A DNA stretch of 64,000 bases from Desulfurivibrio dismutans (GTDB lineage Bacteria > Desulfobacterota > Desulfobulbia > Desulfobulbales > Desulfurivibrionaceae): contig NZ_JARGDQ010000010.1 of the NCBI RefSeq assembly GCF_029210385.1, positions 1-64,000 of the forward strand. Direction: 5' to 3'. The translations under genes and the position numbers were made by a program. Position 1 is the stretch's first letter, and each line of letters begins with the position of its first letter. Below, piece by piece: positions 51,829-61,574 of this stretch. The notes below the pieces were generated by a model, which searched no databases, was not told where the DNA came from, and saw only the letters and a program-made list of their open reading frames with translations.

Positions 51829-54800
51829 TTATTTTGCCGGTTCCAGGGCCTTGAACATGCCCTGCAGCCGCTTCCAGCCCTTCTCCACGTCACCCTGGGC
51901 CAGAGCCATCAGCTCATCGGCCATGGTCGGGTTCATCAGCTTCAGAGCCCGGTAGCGGTTCTCGTTCATGGCGTAATCGGCAAACTTGATGCTGGGAGCC
52001 TTGGAATCAAGGTGCAGCGGGTTCTTGCCCTCATCCTCCAGCAGCGGGTTGAAGCGGTATAGCGGCCAGTGTCCGCATTCAACCGCCTTCTGCTGCTGCT
52101 CCAGGCCCTTGGCCATGTTGATGCCGTGGCCCACGCAGTGCGAGTAGGCGATGATCAGCGAGGGACCGTCGTAGGCCTCGGCTTCGGCAAAGGCCTTGAC
52201 CACCTGCATCGGGTTGGCGCCTAGGGCCACCCGGGCGATGTAGACGTTGCCATAGGTAGCGAAGATCATGCCGATGTCCTTCTTGGGCATTTTCTTGCCG
52301 CCGGCGGCGAACTGGGCGGTGGCCGCCCGCGGGGTGGACTTGGACATCTGGCCGCCGGTGTTGGAGTAAACTTCGGTATCCATCACCAGGACGTTGACGT
52401 TCTCGCCGGAGGCCAGCACGTGGTCCAGGCCGCCGTAGCCGATGTCGTAGGCCCAGCCGTCACCGCCGATGATCCAGACAGATTTTTTCACCAGGTAATC
52501 GGCCACCGGCAGCAGGCGCTTGGTGATGACCGAGTTGTCATCGGCTAGCTTCTCCTTGAGCTTGGCCACCCGGTCACGCTGGGCTTCGATCTCGTCCTGG
52601 GTGGTCTGGGAAGCCTTGATCAGATCGTCGGCCATTTTCTTGGTGATCAGCTTGGCGGCCACCGCTTCTTCCAGCAACTCCACCGCCTGGGCGCCCAGCT
52701 TGTTCGCCGAGTAGCGCATGCCAAGGCCGAACTCGGCGTTGTCTTCAAACAGCGAATTGGCCCAGACCGGCCCGCGGCCGTCCTGGCGCTTGCAGTAAGG
52801 GGTGGTGGGCAGGTTGCCGCCGTAGATGGAGGAGCAGCCGGTGGCGTTGGCTACCATCATGCGGTCGCCGAACATCTGGGTGGCCAGCTTGATGTAGGGG
52901 GTTTCGCCGCAGCCCGCGCAGGCGCCGGAGAATTCCATCAGCGGCCGTTTGAGCTGGCTACCCTTGACGGTGGAGATGTCGATGTCGGCGTCCTTTACCT
53001 CCGGCAGGCAAAGGAAGAACTTGACGTTGGCGGCCTCCTGCTGGCGCAGCTTGTCGGTGTTGTCGATCATCTTCAAAGCCTTCTTCTTGGCCGGGCAGAC
53101 CTCGACACACAGGGTGCAGCCGCAGCAGTCCTCGGTGAAAACCTGCAGAGCGGTTTCCTGGCCCTTGAACTGCTTGCCCACCGCATCTGCGGTCTTGAAG
53201 GTTTTGCCCTTACCCTTGAGATCGGCCTTTTTGACGATCTTCATGCGGATGGCGGCATGGGGGCAGACCAGAGAGCAGCGACCACACTGGATGCAGTTTT
53301 CCGGTAGCCATTCGGGCACATGCACGGCGATGTTGCGTTTCTCGTACTGGGTGGTGGCGGTGGGCCAGGTGCCGTCGGCGGGCATCTCGGAAACCTTGAC
53401 CAGGTGGCCCTTGCCGGCGATCATCTTGGCGGTGACCTGCTTGACGAACTCCGGCGCCTCTGCGGGGACCACCGGCGGCAGCTCATGCCCGTCGGCCTTG
53501 GTCGGCACCTTCACTTCCTTGATGTTATTGACCGCCGTGTCCACCGCGTCATAGTTCATCTTGACGACCTTATCGCCCTTCTTGCCATAGGTCTTCTGGA
53601 TGGCGTCCTTGATCCGGTCGACGGCCTCCTTCTTGGTGAGGATACCGGAGATCAGGAAGAAGGCGGTCTGCATGATCATGTTGATCCGGGCGCCCAGGCC
53701 GATGGCCTCGGCCAGCTTGATGGCGTCGATGACGTAGAACTTGGCCTTCTTCTCGATCAGCTGCTGCTGGACTTTTTTGGGCAGTTGTTTCCAGACTTCC
53801 TTGGGTCCGTACGACGAGGTGAGCAGGAAGGTGCCGCCGTCTTCCAGGTTGGCCAGCATGTCGTACTTGTCGAGGAAGGTGAAGTTGTGGCAGGCGATGA
53901 AGGTGGCCTTGTCGATAAGATAAGGGGCGGTGATCCGGTTCTTGCCGAAGCGCAGGTGGCTGACGGTCATGGAGCCGGACTTTTTTGAATCGTAAACGAA
54001 GTAGCCCTGGGCGTTGTTGTCGGTTTCGGTGCCGATGATCTTGATGGTGTTCTTGTTGGCGCCCACGGTGCCGTCGCTGCCCAGGCCGTAGAACATGCAG
54101 CGGTGGACGTCCTTGCCTTCAATGGTAAACGAGCGGTCGTAGTCCAGGCTGGTGAAGGCCACGTCGTCGTTGGGGCCGACGCAGAAGTGGTTCTTGGGGG
54201 CCCAGGCGGTCATGTTGTCGACCACTGCCTTGACCATGGCCGGGCTGAACTCGGCCGAGCCCAGGCCGTAACGGCCGCCCAGGATCAGGGGCTGGCAGGC
54301 CGGGCGGTTGCTTTCCACCGCCTCGCCCACGGCGGCGCGAACGTCAAGATAGAGCGGCTCGCCGGCACTTCCGGGTTCCTTGGTGCGGTCCAGCACGGTG
54401 ATCCGTTTCACGGAGGCGGGCAGGGCGTTGACCATGGCCTTGGTGTCGAAGGGGCGGTAGAGACGAACCACCACCAGGCCCACCTTGGCCGATTCCTTGG
54501 CGATCAGGTGCTCAATGGTGGCGCGGACGGTTTCCGAACCGCTGCCCATCATGACGATGACGTTTTCGGCATCGGGGGCGCCGAAATAATCGAAGAGGTG
54601 GTAGCGGCGGCCGGTGAGCTCGGCAAAACGGTCCATGGTCTCCTGGACGATGGCCGGGCAGGCCTGGTAGTACTTGTTCACCGTTTCCCGGCCGGTGAAG
54701 TAAACGTCGGGGTTCTGGGCCGTACCGCGCATCATCGGCCGGTCGGGGCTCAGGCCCCGCTGGCGGTGGGCGGTGACCAGGTCTTCGTCGATGATCGCCC

Positions 54801-55374
54801 GCATGTCCTCATGGCTGAGCTGTTCCATCTTCTGGATCTCGTGGGAGGTGCGGAAACCGTCGAAGAAGTGGACAAACGGCACCCGGGACTTGAGGGTGGC
54901 CTGGGTGGCGATCAGGGCCATGTCCTGGGCTTCCTGGACGTTCTGGGAGGCCAGTTGGGCCCAGCCGGTCTGGCGGACGGCCATCACGTCGCCGTGGTCG
55001 CCGAATATGGAGAGCCCCTGGCAGGCCACCGAGCGGGCGGTGACGTGGAAGACGGTGGGGGTCAGTTCACCGGCGATTTTGTACATGTTGGGCATAATTA
55101 AAAAGAGCCCCTGGGAGGCGGTGAAGGTGGTGCACAGGGCGCCGGTGGTCAGCGAGCCGTGCAGGGCGCCGGCAACGCCGCCTTCCGATTGCATCTGGGT
55201 TACCACCGGCACCGAGCCCCAGATGTTTTTCTGGCCGGCTGCGGCCTTGGTATCGGACTCGGCGGCCATGGGGGTGGAAGGAGTGATGGGGTAGATGGTG
55301 ATGATTTCACTGGTGGCATAGGCTACATGGGTGCAGGCCTGGTTGCCGTCGATGGTGACCATTTTACGCGACAT
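51829..55374 (-). CDS. nifJ: Pyruvate:ferredoxin (flavodoxin) oxidoreductase, single-chain
   Basis: 1181 residues, the homodimeric PFOR form with all domains fused. It interconverts pyruvate + CoA with acetyl-CoA + CO2, passing electrons to ferredoxin. Order: pyrimidine-binding N-domain (IYPITPSTPMAAESD), transketolase-C-like CoA domain, gamma domain (GLGSDGTVGANKNTIKII), EKR segment, two 4Fe-4S clusters (CIQCGRCSLVCP, CCGCTLCVEVCP), proximal cluster and TPP domain (CAGCGETPY, GDGWAYDIGYGGLDH, SNTGGQMSKSTP). ATG 55374 follows AAGGAG at seven bases. Monocistronic with its own terminator. Confidence 0.96.
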   Translation of the reverse strand: MSRKMVTIDGNQACTHVAYATSEIITIYPITPSTPMAAESDTKAAAGQKNIWGSVPVVTQMQSEGGVAGALHGSLTTGALCTTFTASQGLFLIMPNMYKIAGELTPTVFHVTARSVACQGLSIFGDHGDVMAVRQTGWAQLASQNVQEAQDMALIATQATLKSRVPFVHFFDGFRTSHEIQKMEQLSHEDMRAIIDEDLVTAHRQRGLSPDRPMMRGTAQNPDVYFTGRETVNKYYQACPAIVQETMDRFAELTGRRYHLFDYFGAPDAENVIVMMGSGSETVRATIEHLIAKESAKVGLVVVRLYRPFDTKAMVNALPASVKRITVLDRTKEPGSAGEPLYLDVRAAVGEAVESNRPACQPLILGGRYGLGSAEFSPAMVKAVVDNMTAWAPKNHFCVGPNDDVAFTSLDYDRSFTIEGKDVHRCMFYGLGSDGTVGANKNTIKIIGTETDNNAQGYFVYDSKKSGSMTVSHLRFGKNRITAPYLIDKATFIACHNFTFLDKYDMLANLEDGGTFLLTSSYGPKEVWKQLPKKVQQQLIEKKAKFYVIDAIKLAEAIGLGARINMIMQTAFFLISGILTKKEAVDRIKDAIQKTYGKKGDKVVKMNYDAVDTAVNNIKEVKVPTKADGHELPPVVPAEAPEFVKQVTAKMIAGKGHLVKVSEMPADGTWPTATTQYEKRNIAVHVPEWLPENCIQCGRCSLVCPHAAIRMKIVKKADLKGKGKTFKTADAVGKQFKGQETALQVFTEDCCGCTLCVEVCPAKKKALKMIDNTDKLRQQEAANVKFFLCLPEVKDADIDISTVKGSQLKRPLMEFSGACAGCGETPYIKLATQMFGDRMMVANATGCSSIYGGNLPTTPYCKRQDGRGPVWANSLFEDNAEFGLGMRYSANKLGAQAVELLEEAVAAKLITKKMADDLIKASQTTQDEIEAQRDRVAKLKEKLADDNSVITKRLLPVADYLVKKSVWIIGGDGWAYDIGYGGLDHVLASGENVNVLVMDTEVYSNTGGQMSKSTPRAATAQFAAGGKKMPKKDIGMIFATYGNVYIARVALGANPMQVVKAFAEAEAYDGPSLIIAYSHCVGHGINMAKGLEQQQKAVECGHWPLYRFNPLLEDEGKNPLHLDSKAPSIKFADYAMNENRYRALKLMNPTMADELMALAQGDVEKGWKRLQGMFKALEPAK

Positions 55375-55526
55375 TTCTTGACTCCTTGGGGTTTTGGTTT
55401 GGCGGTGGTAAAGGTGTGTCCCTATTGGTTGAACTGTCTTGTTTTTAAATGTGGGGTTTTGCCGGCGCACGGCAAATCACGCTAGTCTAAACGAATTGCC
55501 GTTTCATTTCCAGAAATATTTGTTGC

Positions 55527-56507
55527 TTACGATTTTTTGTAGACCAGTTCGGGCGGGTTCAGCACCACCTTGGTGTCCGGGGGGACCGAGTGGGTCAGCC
55601 AGATGTTACCGCCGATGACCGAGCGAGCGCCGACGATGGTCTCGCCGCCCAAGATGGTGGAGCCGGCGTAAACGGTGACGTCGTCTTCCAGGGTGGGGTG
55701 GCGTTTGGTGTGGCGTTCCAGCTCGCCGGCCTCGTCCCGCCTGAAGGCCAGGGCACCCAGGGTGACGCCCTGGTATAGCTTGACCCGTTTGCCCAGTACC
55801 GCGGTCTGGCCGATGACCACCCCGGTGCCATGATCGATAAAGAAGCTCTCGCCGATCTGCGCGCCCGGATGGATGTCGATACCGGTGATGCTGTGGGCGT
55901 GTTCGGTCATGATCCGGGGCAAAATCGGTACTTCCAGGCGGTAGAGTTCGTTGGCGATGCGGTAGATGGTGATGGCGTGCAGGCCGGGGTAGCTGAAGAT
56001 AATCTCGTCAAAGCCGGCAGCGGCCGGATCACCCTGGTAGGCTGCCTGTACGTCGCTGGCCAGCCGTTGGCGCAACTGCGGCAGGCGTTCCAGGAAAAGG
56101 AATGCCTTTTCCTGGCCCGCTTCCTCGCAGTGCTGGCAGATTTGGCCGTGGCGGGTGCACTCATGGCGGATGGCGTTGGCGATCTCTTCCGCCAGGCAGT
56201 TGAACAGCCCGGATATCTCTAGGCCAATCCGGTATTCAAGGTTGATCCGGTCGATGCCCTTATTGCCGAAATAACCGGGAAAGATCAGCTCCCGGCAGGT
56301 TTTGAGGATAGCCACGGCCTGGCTGCGGGAGGGCAGGGGCTCGGCGGCGATATGCTCAAAACAGGTATGGGAGTTGCAGGTGGCCACCATCTGGGCCACC
56401 ACCTCCGGCAGGTGGGAGCGGAAATCGGCCGCTCCGGCGGGTTCCTTGCTCGGGCACTGGTCGTTGGCCAGAGGAATCTCGGGAGTTTTGGGTGTTTTTT
56501 TCCTCAT
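55527..56507 (-). CDS. cysE: Serine O-acetyltransferase (EpsC type)
   Basis: 326 residues. Transfers acetyl from acetyl-CoA to serine, the first step of cysteine synthesis. The N-terminal helical region includes two clustered cysteines (HGQICQHCEEAG). The C-terminal left-handed beta-helix has HAHSITGIDIHPGAQIGESFFIDHGTGVVIGQTAVLG with the catalytic His/Asp. Longer than E. coli CysE and like the EpsC form of anaerobes. The ATG overlaps the adenylate cyclase stop by four bases. Confidence 0.92.
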   Translation of the reverse strand: MRKKTPKTPEIPLANDQCPSKEPAGAADFRSHLPEVVAQMVATCNSHTCFEHIAAEPLPSRSQAVAILKTCRELIFPGYFGNKGIDRINLEYRIGLEISGLFNCLAEEIANAIRHECTRHGQICQHCEEAGQEKAFLFLERLPQLRQRLASDVQAAYQGDPAAAGFDEIIFSYPGLHAITIYRIANELYRLEVPILPRIMTEHAHSITGIDIHPGAQIGESFFIDHGTGVVIGQTAVLGKRVKLYQGVTLGALAFRRDEAGELERHTKRHPTLEDDVTVYAGSTILGGETIVGARSVIGGNIWLTHSVPPDTKVVLNPPELVYKKS

Positions 56508-58480
56508 CCTTTCTCCAGCATGGTTTTAATGGTGGAAATTTCATCCTGGCTGGGAATGAAAACGGTCAAATTATTGTTCCAGCGGCTTACGTAATGGCGG
56601 GTGAGCAGGGTTAGTAAAGCGTTTTTCAATTGAGCCAGGGTATTGTAATCGTGCAAAAAATATTCGCCATAACTGTTTTCGCTGATGATGGTTGAGGGCA
56701 GAGTTTTACTGCCCTTGACCGGTTCTTTGAAAAAATTAACCACCACTAGGGCCCGGAGAATATTTTCCTGTTCCACCAGATGTTGTGGTGGAATCTTGGA
56801 AAAATCAACCAAGGGAAAGGTGTCCAGCATTTTATCCGTCAGGATTTGGATATCTGCCAGATCGATGGGAAGAAAGTTTTTGGTTAGATGAAGCTTGGTG
56901 TGGCGGGCCAGTATACCGTTGACCATCAGCCAGGTGATCAGGCGAATCAGGTGGTCATCGCGGCGAATGGCCGCTCCCACCTGTTCCCGGATGGTGTAAT
57001 GAGCCAGTTCCCCCTGGAAGGCGTAGTAAAAAAAACGCTCTTCGTACTTGGTGATGTGGATGGTAATGTCTTCCATGGCCATGTGGTAGCGGGAGACACT
57101 GCGAATGTAGTCGATTTTGTGGGGTTTTGTTTCGTAAAAGGTGAAAAGTTTACGCCCCAGAGTGGCGATATCGCGTTCAGAAATGGTCAGTCCCACTTCC
57201 GGATCGATTTCTTTGAAAACTCGCCGCAGCCGCTTGTAGGTTTCCGCCAGATAACCATGCACTCGGGTGCCGAAAGTCAGCAAATCACGATACTGCCAGT
57301 AACGGAAGTTGAGAAAATGCTGCCGGTTGGCGGGCATGATGTCCCAGGCCTCCATTTGGGTCATGATGGCTTGATGATGACTTTTCTCTCCCAGTTTGGC
57401 CTGTTTCTGTGATTCCACCATCTCCAGGGTTTTGAGAAACAGGCATTCCCGGATCAGATCCGCCCATTGTCGCATTAATTGCTCTTCAGCCTGCTGGTAA
57501 AAGGCAATGATTTCCCGGGCCAGCAGCAGGTAGGGATCAATTTCGCCAAGGTCCAGCATCTCCATGCGATTGGGGAGCTTCTCCGGATAGGTTACCAGCC
57601 TCTTGATTTTATCGGAAAAAAGGGCCGGTGAACTTTGCCGTTGCTGGAGCAGAAGTTCCAGGTAGGCAAACTTGATCACCGACTTGAAGGGGCTGTCCAG
57701 AGCCTTGTTCATCTGCCACAGGCAGGCCCCGAAAATTTCTTCCTTGGGAATGGAAGCCACACAACCCAGGTCAACGTAGTCGTCAGGGTTGATTTTTCGT
57801 TCCCGCACCAGGCGTTTGACCAGCCCGTGGTACTGTGCTTCTTCCAGGCCGGGGGGCATAAACCACCAGAGCAGAGGTTTGCCGGCCACCAGCACATGGG
57901 TACGGAAAAGTTCGTCTTTGAGCAGAATTTTCAAGGAGGTGCCGGCGGATTCTTCCTCGGCGGCGGATGCGAAGCGGTTCTCTCTGGTTTCCTCGATGTC
58001 CATCAGGAAAAAATGGGTTTCCACCCCTTTTTTGGCAGTCCACGCTTCAATGGCGGCGCATTTTTCCGCCATCAGTTCCATGCCCTTGTCCCCCAGTTGA
58101 GAGCGATGGACGCTGACCCAGTAATCACAGTCGGACTTGTCCGACTGGCCGATGGTACCTACGCTGCCGATGGTCATCAGAGAGCGGACGGCACAGAGGT
58201 TGCCGGGCTGCACTTTTTCTTCGCCACGGGGTACCGACTGACCGGGGAAAAAGCGATGGAAAAGCTCAAAACTGAAGGCGGCGGCGGGGTCGTAATTACA
58301 GATCCCGCCGGGTGCGCCCGGGTCGCAGATATAACCGGGCAGGTCGGGATGATTGACATGCAGCAGATAAGGCACGGCCGCAAAAATGATATTGCTTTTG
58401 TGGGGGTTTAACAGCACCGACTTGGCAATCCGCTCTTCGTTGTACCGGCGGTATCTGGCTATTTTTTCCTTGAGGCCCAT
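56504..58480 (-). CDS. cyaA: Class I adenylate cyclase
   Basis: 658 residues. The nucleotidyltransferase-fold catalytic domain carries GSVGTIGQSDKSDCDYWV near 105-121 (GS and Asp pair of the DNA-pol-beta-like site) and the family segment KINPDDYVDLGCVASIPKEEIFGACLWQMNKALDSPFKSVIKFAYLE. It makes cAMP. Shorter than the roughly 850-residue E. coli CyaA, whose extra C-terminal region is regulatory. ATG 58480 is used; TTG 58486 is in frame. Overlaps cysE. Confidence 0.9.
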   Translation of the reverse strand: MGLKEKIARYRRYNEERIAKSVLLNPHKSNIIFAAVPYLLHVNHPDLPGYICDPGAPGGICNYDPAAAFSFELFHRFFPGQSVPRGEEKVQPGNLCAVRSLMTIGSVGTIGQSDKSDCDYWVSVHRSQLGDKGMELMAEKCAAIEAWTAKKGVETHFFLMDIEETRENRFASAAEEESAGTSLKILLKDELFRTHVLVAGKPLLWWFMPPGLEEAQYHGLVKRLVRERKINPDDYVDLGCVASIPKEEIFGACLWQMNKALDSPFKSVIKFAYLELLLQQRQSSPALFSDKIKRLVTYPEKLPNRMEMLDLGEIDPYLLLAREIIAFYQQAEEQLMRQWADLIRECLFLKTLEMVESQKQAKLGEKSHHQAIMTQMEAWDIMPANRQHFLNFRYWQYRDLLTFGTRVHGYLAETYKRLRRVFKEIDPEVGLTISERDIATLGRKLFTFYETKPHKIDYIRSVSRYHMAMEDITIHITKYEERFFYYAFQGELAHYTIREQVGAAIRRDDHLIRLITWLMVNGILARHTKLHLTKNFLPIDLADIQILTDKMLDTFPLVDFSKIPPQHLVEQENILRALVVVNFFKEPVKGSKTLPSTIISENSYGEYFLHDYNTLAQLKNALLTLLTRHYVSRWNNNLTVFIPSQDEISTIKTMLEKG

Positions 58481-58611
58481 GTTCAAATCTTGTCGTCAAT
58501 AATAATGATGGAATTGCCCGAAACAGCCCAAGGGTTAGCCGGCAATACAGCCTCAAAAGGTCGTGATGTATCGCCCGTCCGGTGTACGTTGGTATCTATG
58601 GTGATTGCCTG

Positions 58612-59487
58612 TCAAGTCCCGGTTTCCCCGGAAGATTGACAGGCCAGGGTTACTTTAATGGCCTGTGCTGTGGCCTGGACGTCATGCACCCGGATGATAT
58701 CGGCGCCCTTCAGTACGCACAGGGCGGAAATCACCGCCGAGGGCAGATCGCGCTGGTTTACCGGCAGGTCATCCAGCAGTTTGCCGATGAAGGATTTACG
58801 CGAATGCCCCACCAGCAAGGGCTGGCCCAGGGTACGAAATTCGTCGAGCCGGCGGATGATCTCCAGATTGTGGAACAGCGTTTTGCCAAAACCGATGCCG
58901 GGATCAACGATCAGCCGTTCCCGGGTGATACCGGCGGTGACCAGTTCCTCGATCCGGCTGGCAAGCATGGCCTTGATATCCGTGACCACATCATCATACT
59001 GGGGGTTGATCTGCATGTCGGCCGGGGTGCCCTGCATGTGCATGATGATCACCGGCCAGTCACCCTGGGCGGCCAGTCCCGGCATGGCCGGGTCAAGACG
59101 CAGGGCACTGATATCGTTGATGATGCTGGCTCCGGCCGCCAGGGCTTCGCGGGCTACCACCGCCTTGGTGGTGTCCACCGAGATGGGGATGGAGGCGTGC
59201 AGTCGGCGGACGGCCCGGATCGCTGGCAGCACCCGGGCCAATTCTGCCTCCGCCGTCACCGCCGGGGCAAAAGGACGGGTTGATTCGCCGCCGATATCAA
59301 TGATGTCGGCCCCGTCATGCAGCATTTGCTCCGCCTGGCGACTGACGGTCGCCTCTGTGGTCCACCGGCCGCCATCGGAAAAGGAGTCCGGGGTTACATT
59401 GAGGATGCCCATGATCAGTGGGCGGCGATGGCCGCCGTTGGCGGTGGCAGCCACTGTAAACAGCGCCTCAGCAACCATGTTCATCAC
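58612..59487 (-). CDS. folP: Dihydropteroate synthase
   Basis: 291 residues. Condenses dihydropterin pyrophosphate with p-aminobenzoate; sulfonamide target. [13 protein letters not shown] near residue 30, [10 protein letters not shown] near 61, [14 protein letters not shown], and DPGIGFGKT near 206 are all intact. Starts inside the end of ftsH (four-base ATGA overlap), a widespread ftsH-folP order. Confidence 0.95.
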   Translation of the reverse strand: MMNMVAEALFTVAATANGGHRRPLIMGILNVTPDSFSDGGRWTTEATVSRQAEQMLHDGADIIDIGGESTRPFAPAVTAEAELARVLPAIRAVRRLHASIPISVDTTKAVVAREALAAGASIINDISALRLDPAMPGLAAQGDWPVIIMHMQGTPADMQINPQYDDVVTDIKAMLASRIEELVTAGITRERLIVDPGIGFGKTLFHNLEIIRRLDEFRTLGQPLLVGHSRKSFIGKLLDDLPVNQRDLPSAVISALCVLKGADIIRVHDVQATAQAIKVTLACQSSGETGT

Positions 59488-61436
59488 TGTGGTGGTTCGT
59501 TTTTTCCCGAACTGTCCGGTTGCGGTTCCGAGGCGGAATCGCTGGCGGTCGCCGACGTCGGCGAGACGTTGTTGGCTGCCCCTGTCCCGTCTGTTTCCGG
59601 AGACTCCTCGGCCTGCGGTGATGACGGGGCCGACGGTGGGGCCTCCCCCCGCTCCTCGCGGATTATCCGTTCAATATCTTCAAGCATCAGGGTTTCTTTG
59701 TCCAGCAGTTCCTCTGCCACCCGGTGCAGGATGGTCAGGTTTTCCTCCAGCAGGTCGCGAACCTTGTCTTTGGACTCCATGATCATCCGCCTTACTTCGT
59801 TGTCGATCTGGATGGCGGTTGATTCGGAATAGTCACGGTGCTGGGAAATCTCCCGGCCCAGGAAGATCTGTTCCTCCTTTTTGCCGAAGGTCAGCGGTCC
59901 CATGGCATCGCTCATACCCCATTCGCACACCATCTTGCGGGCCATGGCGGTAGCCCGCTCGATGTCGTTGCCCGCTCCGGTGGTGATTTCATTGAAGACC
60001 AGTTCTTCGGCGGTTCTGCCGCCCAGCAGAATACAGAGGTTGTTGAGCAGATAACTTCTGGGGTAGGTGTATTTTTCTTCCAGGGGAAGTTGCTGGGTCA
60101 GACCCAAAGCCCGGCCCCGGGGGATAATGGTTACTTTGTGCAGCGGATCGGTGCCGGGCAGCAATTTGGCCACCAGGGCATGCCCCGCTTCGTGGTAGGC
60201 GGTGATCTTTTTTTCCTCTTCAGTGATGATCATACTGCGGCGTTCGGAGCCCATCATCACTTTGTCCTTGGCCTGCTCAAGGTGTTTTTCGGTGATGATC
60301 TCGGCGTTTTCCCGGGCCGCCAGCAAAGCCGCCTCGTTGACCATGTTCTCCAGATCAGCCCCGGAAAAACCGGGAGTGCCGCGGGCGATTCGGACCCAGT
60401 CGACGTTGGTGTCCATCTGGGTCTTTTTGGCGTGCACCTTGAGAATCTGCTCACGGCCCCGTACATCAGGCGGCGGCACCGTAACCTGGCGGTCGAAACG
60501 GCCCGGGCGCAGCAGGGCCGGGTCCAGCACGTCGGGACGGTTGGTGGCGGCCACGATGATTACGCCCTCGTTGGCCTCAAAACCGTCCATTTCCACCAGC
60601 AATTGGTTAAGGGTCTGCTCTCGCTCGTCGTGGCCGCCGCCCAGGCCCGCGCCACGATGCCGACCCACGGCGTCAATTTCATCAATGAAGATGATACAGG
60701 GGGCGTTCTTCTTGCCTTGAACAAACAGATCCCGCACCCGGGAGGCGCCCACCCCGACAAACATCTCCACGAAATCCGAGCCGCTGATGGAGAAAAATGG
60801 TACCCCGGCCTCACCGGCGATGGCCTTGGCCAGCAGGGTCTTGCCGGTGCCGGGTGAGCCCATCAGCAATACCCCTTTGGGGATGCGGCCGCCGAGACGG
60901 GTGAATTTGCTGGGGTCTTTGAGGAAATCAATAATTTCCTCCAGTTCTTCCTTGGCCTCATCGATCCCGGCCACATCTTCGAACGTTACTTTGCTGGTCT
61001 GTTGATCCAGCAGACGGGCCTTGCTTTTGCCGAAACTCATGGCCTTGCCGCCGCCCATCTGCATCTGACGCATGAAGAAGATCCAGACCCCGATCAGCAA
61101 CAGAAAAGGGAACCAGGAGATCAGCATGGTGAGGTACCATGGTGTTTCCGCCTCCTCTTCAACTTTGATATTAACTCCCTGGCGTCGCAACAGCGGGATC
61201 ATTTCGGCATCTTCCGGGATTACCACGTTAAAGGTGCGTCCTTCCGGGCCTTTAGCCTTTATTTTGTGGCCCTGGATCAGCACTTCACTGACCGCTCCGG
61301 CCTCGACACTGGTCAGGAAGTCGGAGTAGCTCATCTCGCTTATTTCCGGCTGGGGCTGACTGAAGAGATTGAACAGCATGATCAGGGTCAGGCCGATGAT
61401 CAGCCACATGGAGAGATTTTTATAGAAGAGATTCAA
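59484..61436 (-). CDS. ftsH: ATP-dependent zinc metalloprotease FtsH
   Basis: 650 residues, membrane-bound hexameric AAA+ protease. TM1 is about 9-26, a periplasmic domain follows, and TM2 is about 105-125. The AAA+ domain has Walker A GSPGTGKT and pore loop [15 protein letters not shown], second-region homology [19 protein letters not shown], then the protease HEAGH near 420. The C-terminal tail is Ala/Ser/Pro/Glu-rich. Full family length. First gene of ftsH-folP. Confidence 0.97.
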   Translation of the reverse strand: MNLFYKNLSMWLIIGLTLIMLFNLFSQPQPEISEMSYSDFLTSVEAGAVSEVLIQGHKIKAKGPEGRTFNVVIPEDAEMIPLLRRQGVNIKVEEEAETPWYLTMLISWFPFLLLIGVWIFFMRQMQMGGGKAMSFGKSKARLLDQQTSKVTFEDVAGIDEAKEELEEIIDFLKDPSKFTRLGGRIPKGVLLMGSPGTGKTLLAKAIAGEAGVPFFSISGSDFVEMFVGVGASRVRDLFVQGKKNAPCIIFIDEIDAVGRHRGAGLGGGHDEREQTLNQLLVEMDGFEANEGVIIVAATNRPDVLDPALLRPGRFDRQVTVPPPDVRGREQILKVHAKKTQMDTNVDWVRIARGTPGFSGADLENMVNEAALLAARENAEIITEKHLEQAKDKVMMGSERRSMIITEEEKKITAYHEAGHALVAKLLPGTDPLHKVTIIPRGRALGLTQQLPLEEKYTYPRSYLLNNLCILLGGRTAEELVFNEITTGAGNDIERATAMARKMVCEWGMSDAMGPLTFGKKEEQIFLGREISQHRDYSESTAIQIDNEVRRMIMESKDKVRDLLEENLTILHRVAEELLDKETLMLEDIERIIREERGEAPPSAPSSPQAEESPETDGTGAANNVSPTSATASDSASEPQPDSSGKNEPPQ

Positions 61437-61505
61437 AAAACTGCCTCCGCTTGTTATCGGGGATTGTCTACTGGATACATGATCAGGATAAGTTAAGACA
61501 GCCGC

Positions 61506-61544
61506 CCGGGAAAGTCCAGTACTACCTTTGCTGGACTTTCCCGG
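61506..61544. terminator. Perfect inverted repeat between carB and ftsH
   Basis: CCGGGAAAGTCCAG pairs perfectly (14 bp) with CTGGACTTTCCCGG around an 11-nt loop, in the 138-bp gap after carB. There is no strong U tract on the minus strand, so it may protect the carB 3' end more than terminate. Confidence 0.55.
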
Positions 61545-61574
61545 TTAATTGATGCGCCCATTTTATGGGGTTGA

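Noticed and set aside
54103-55101. 332-codon open frame on the plus strand
   Set aside because: Lies entirely antisense to the clearly coding PFOR gene; a by-product of GC-rich codon use, without ribosome site or family motif.
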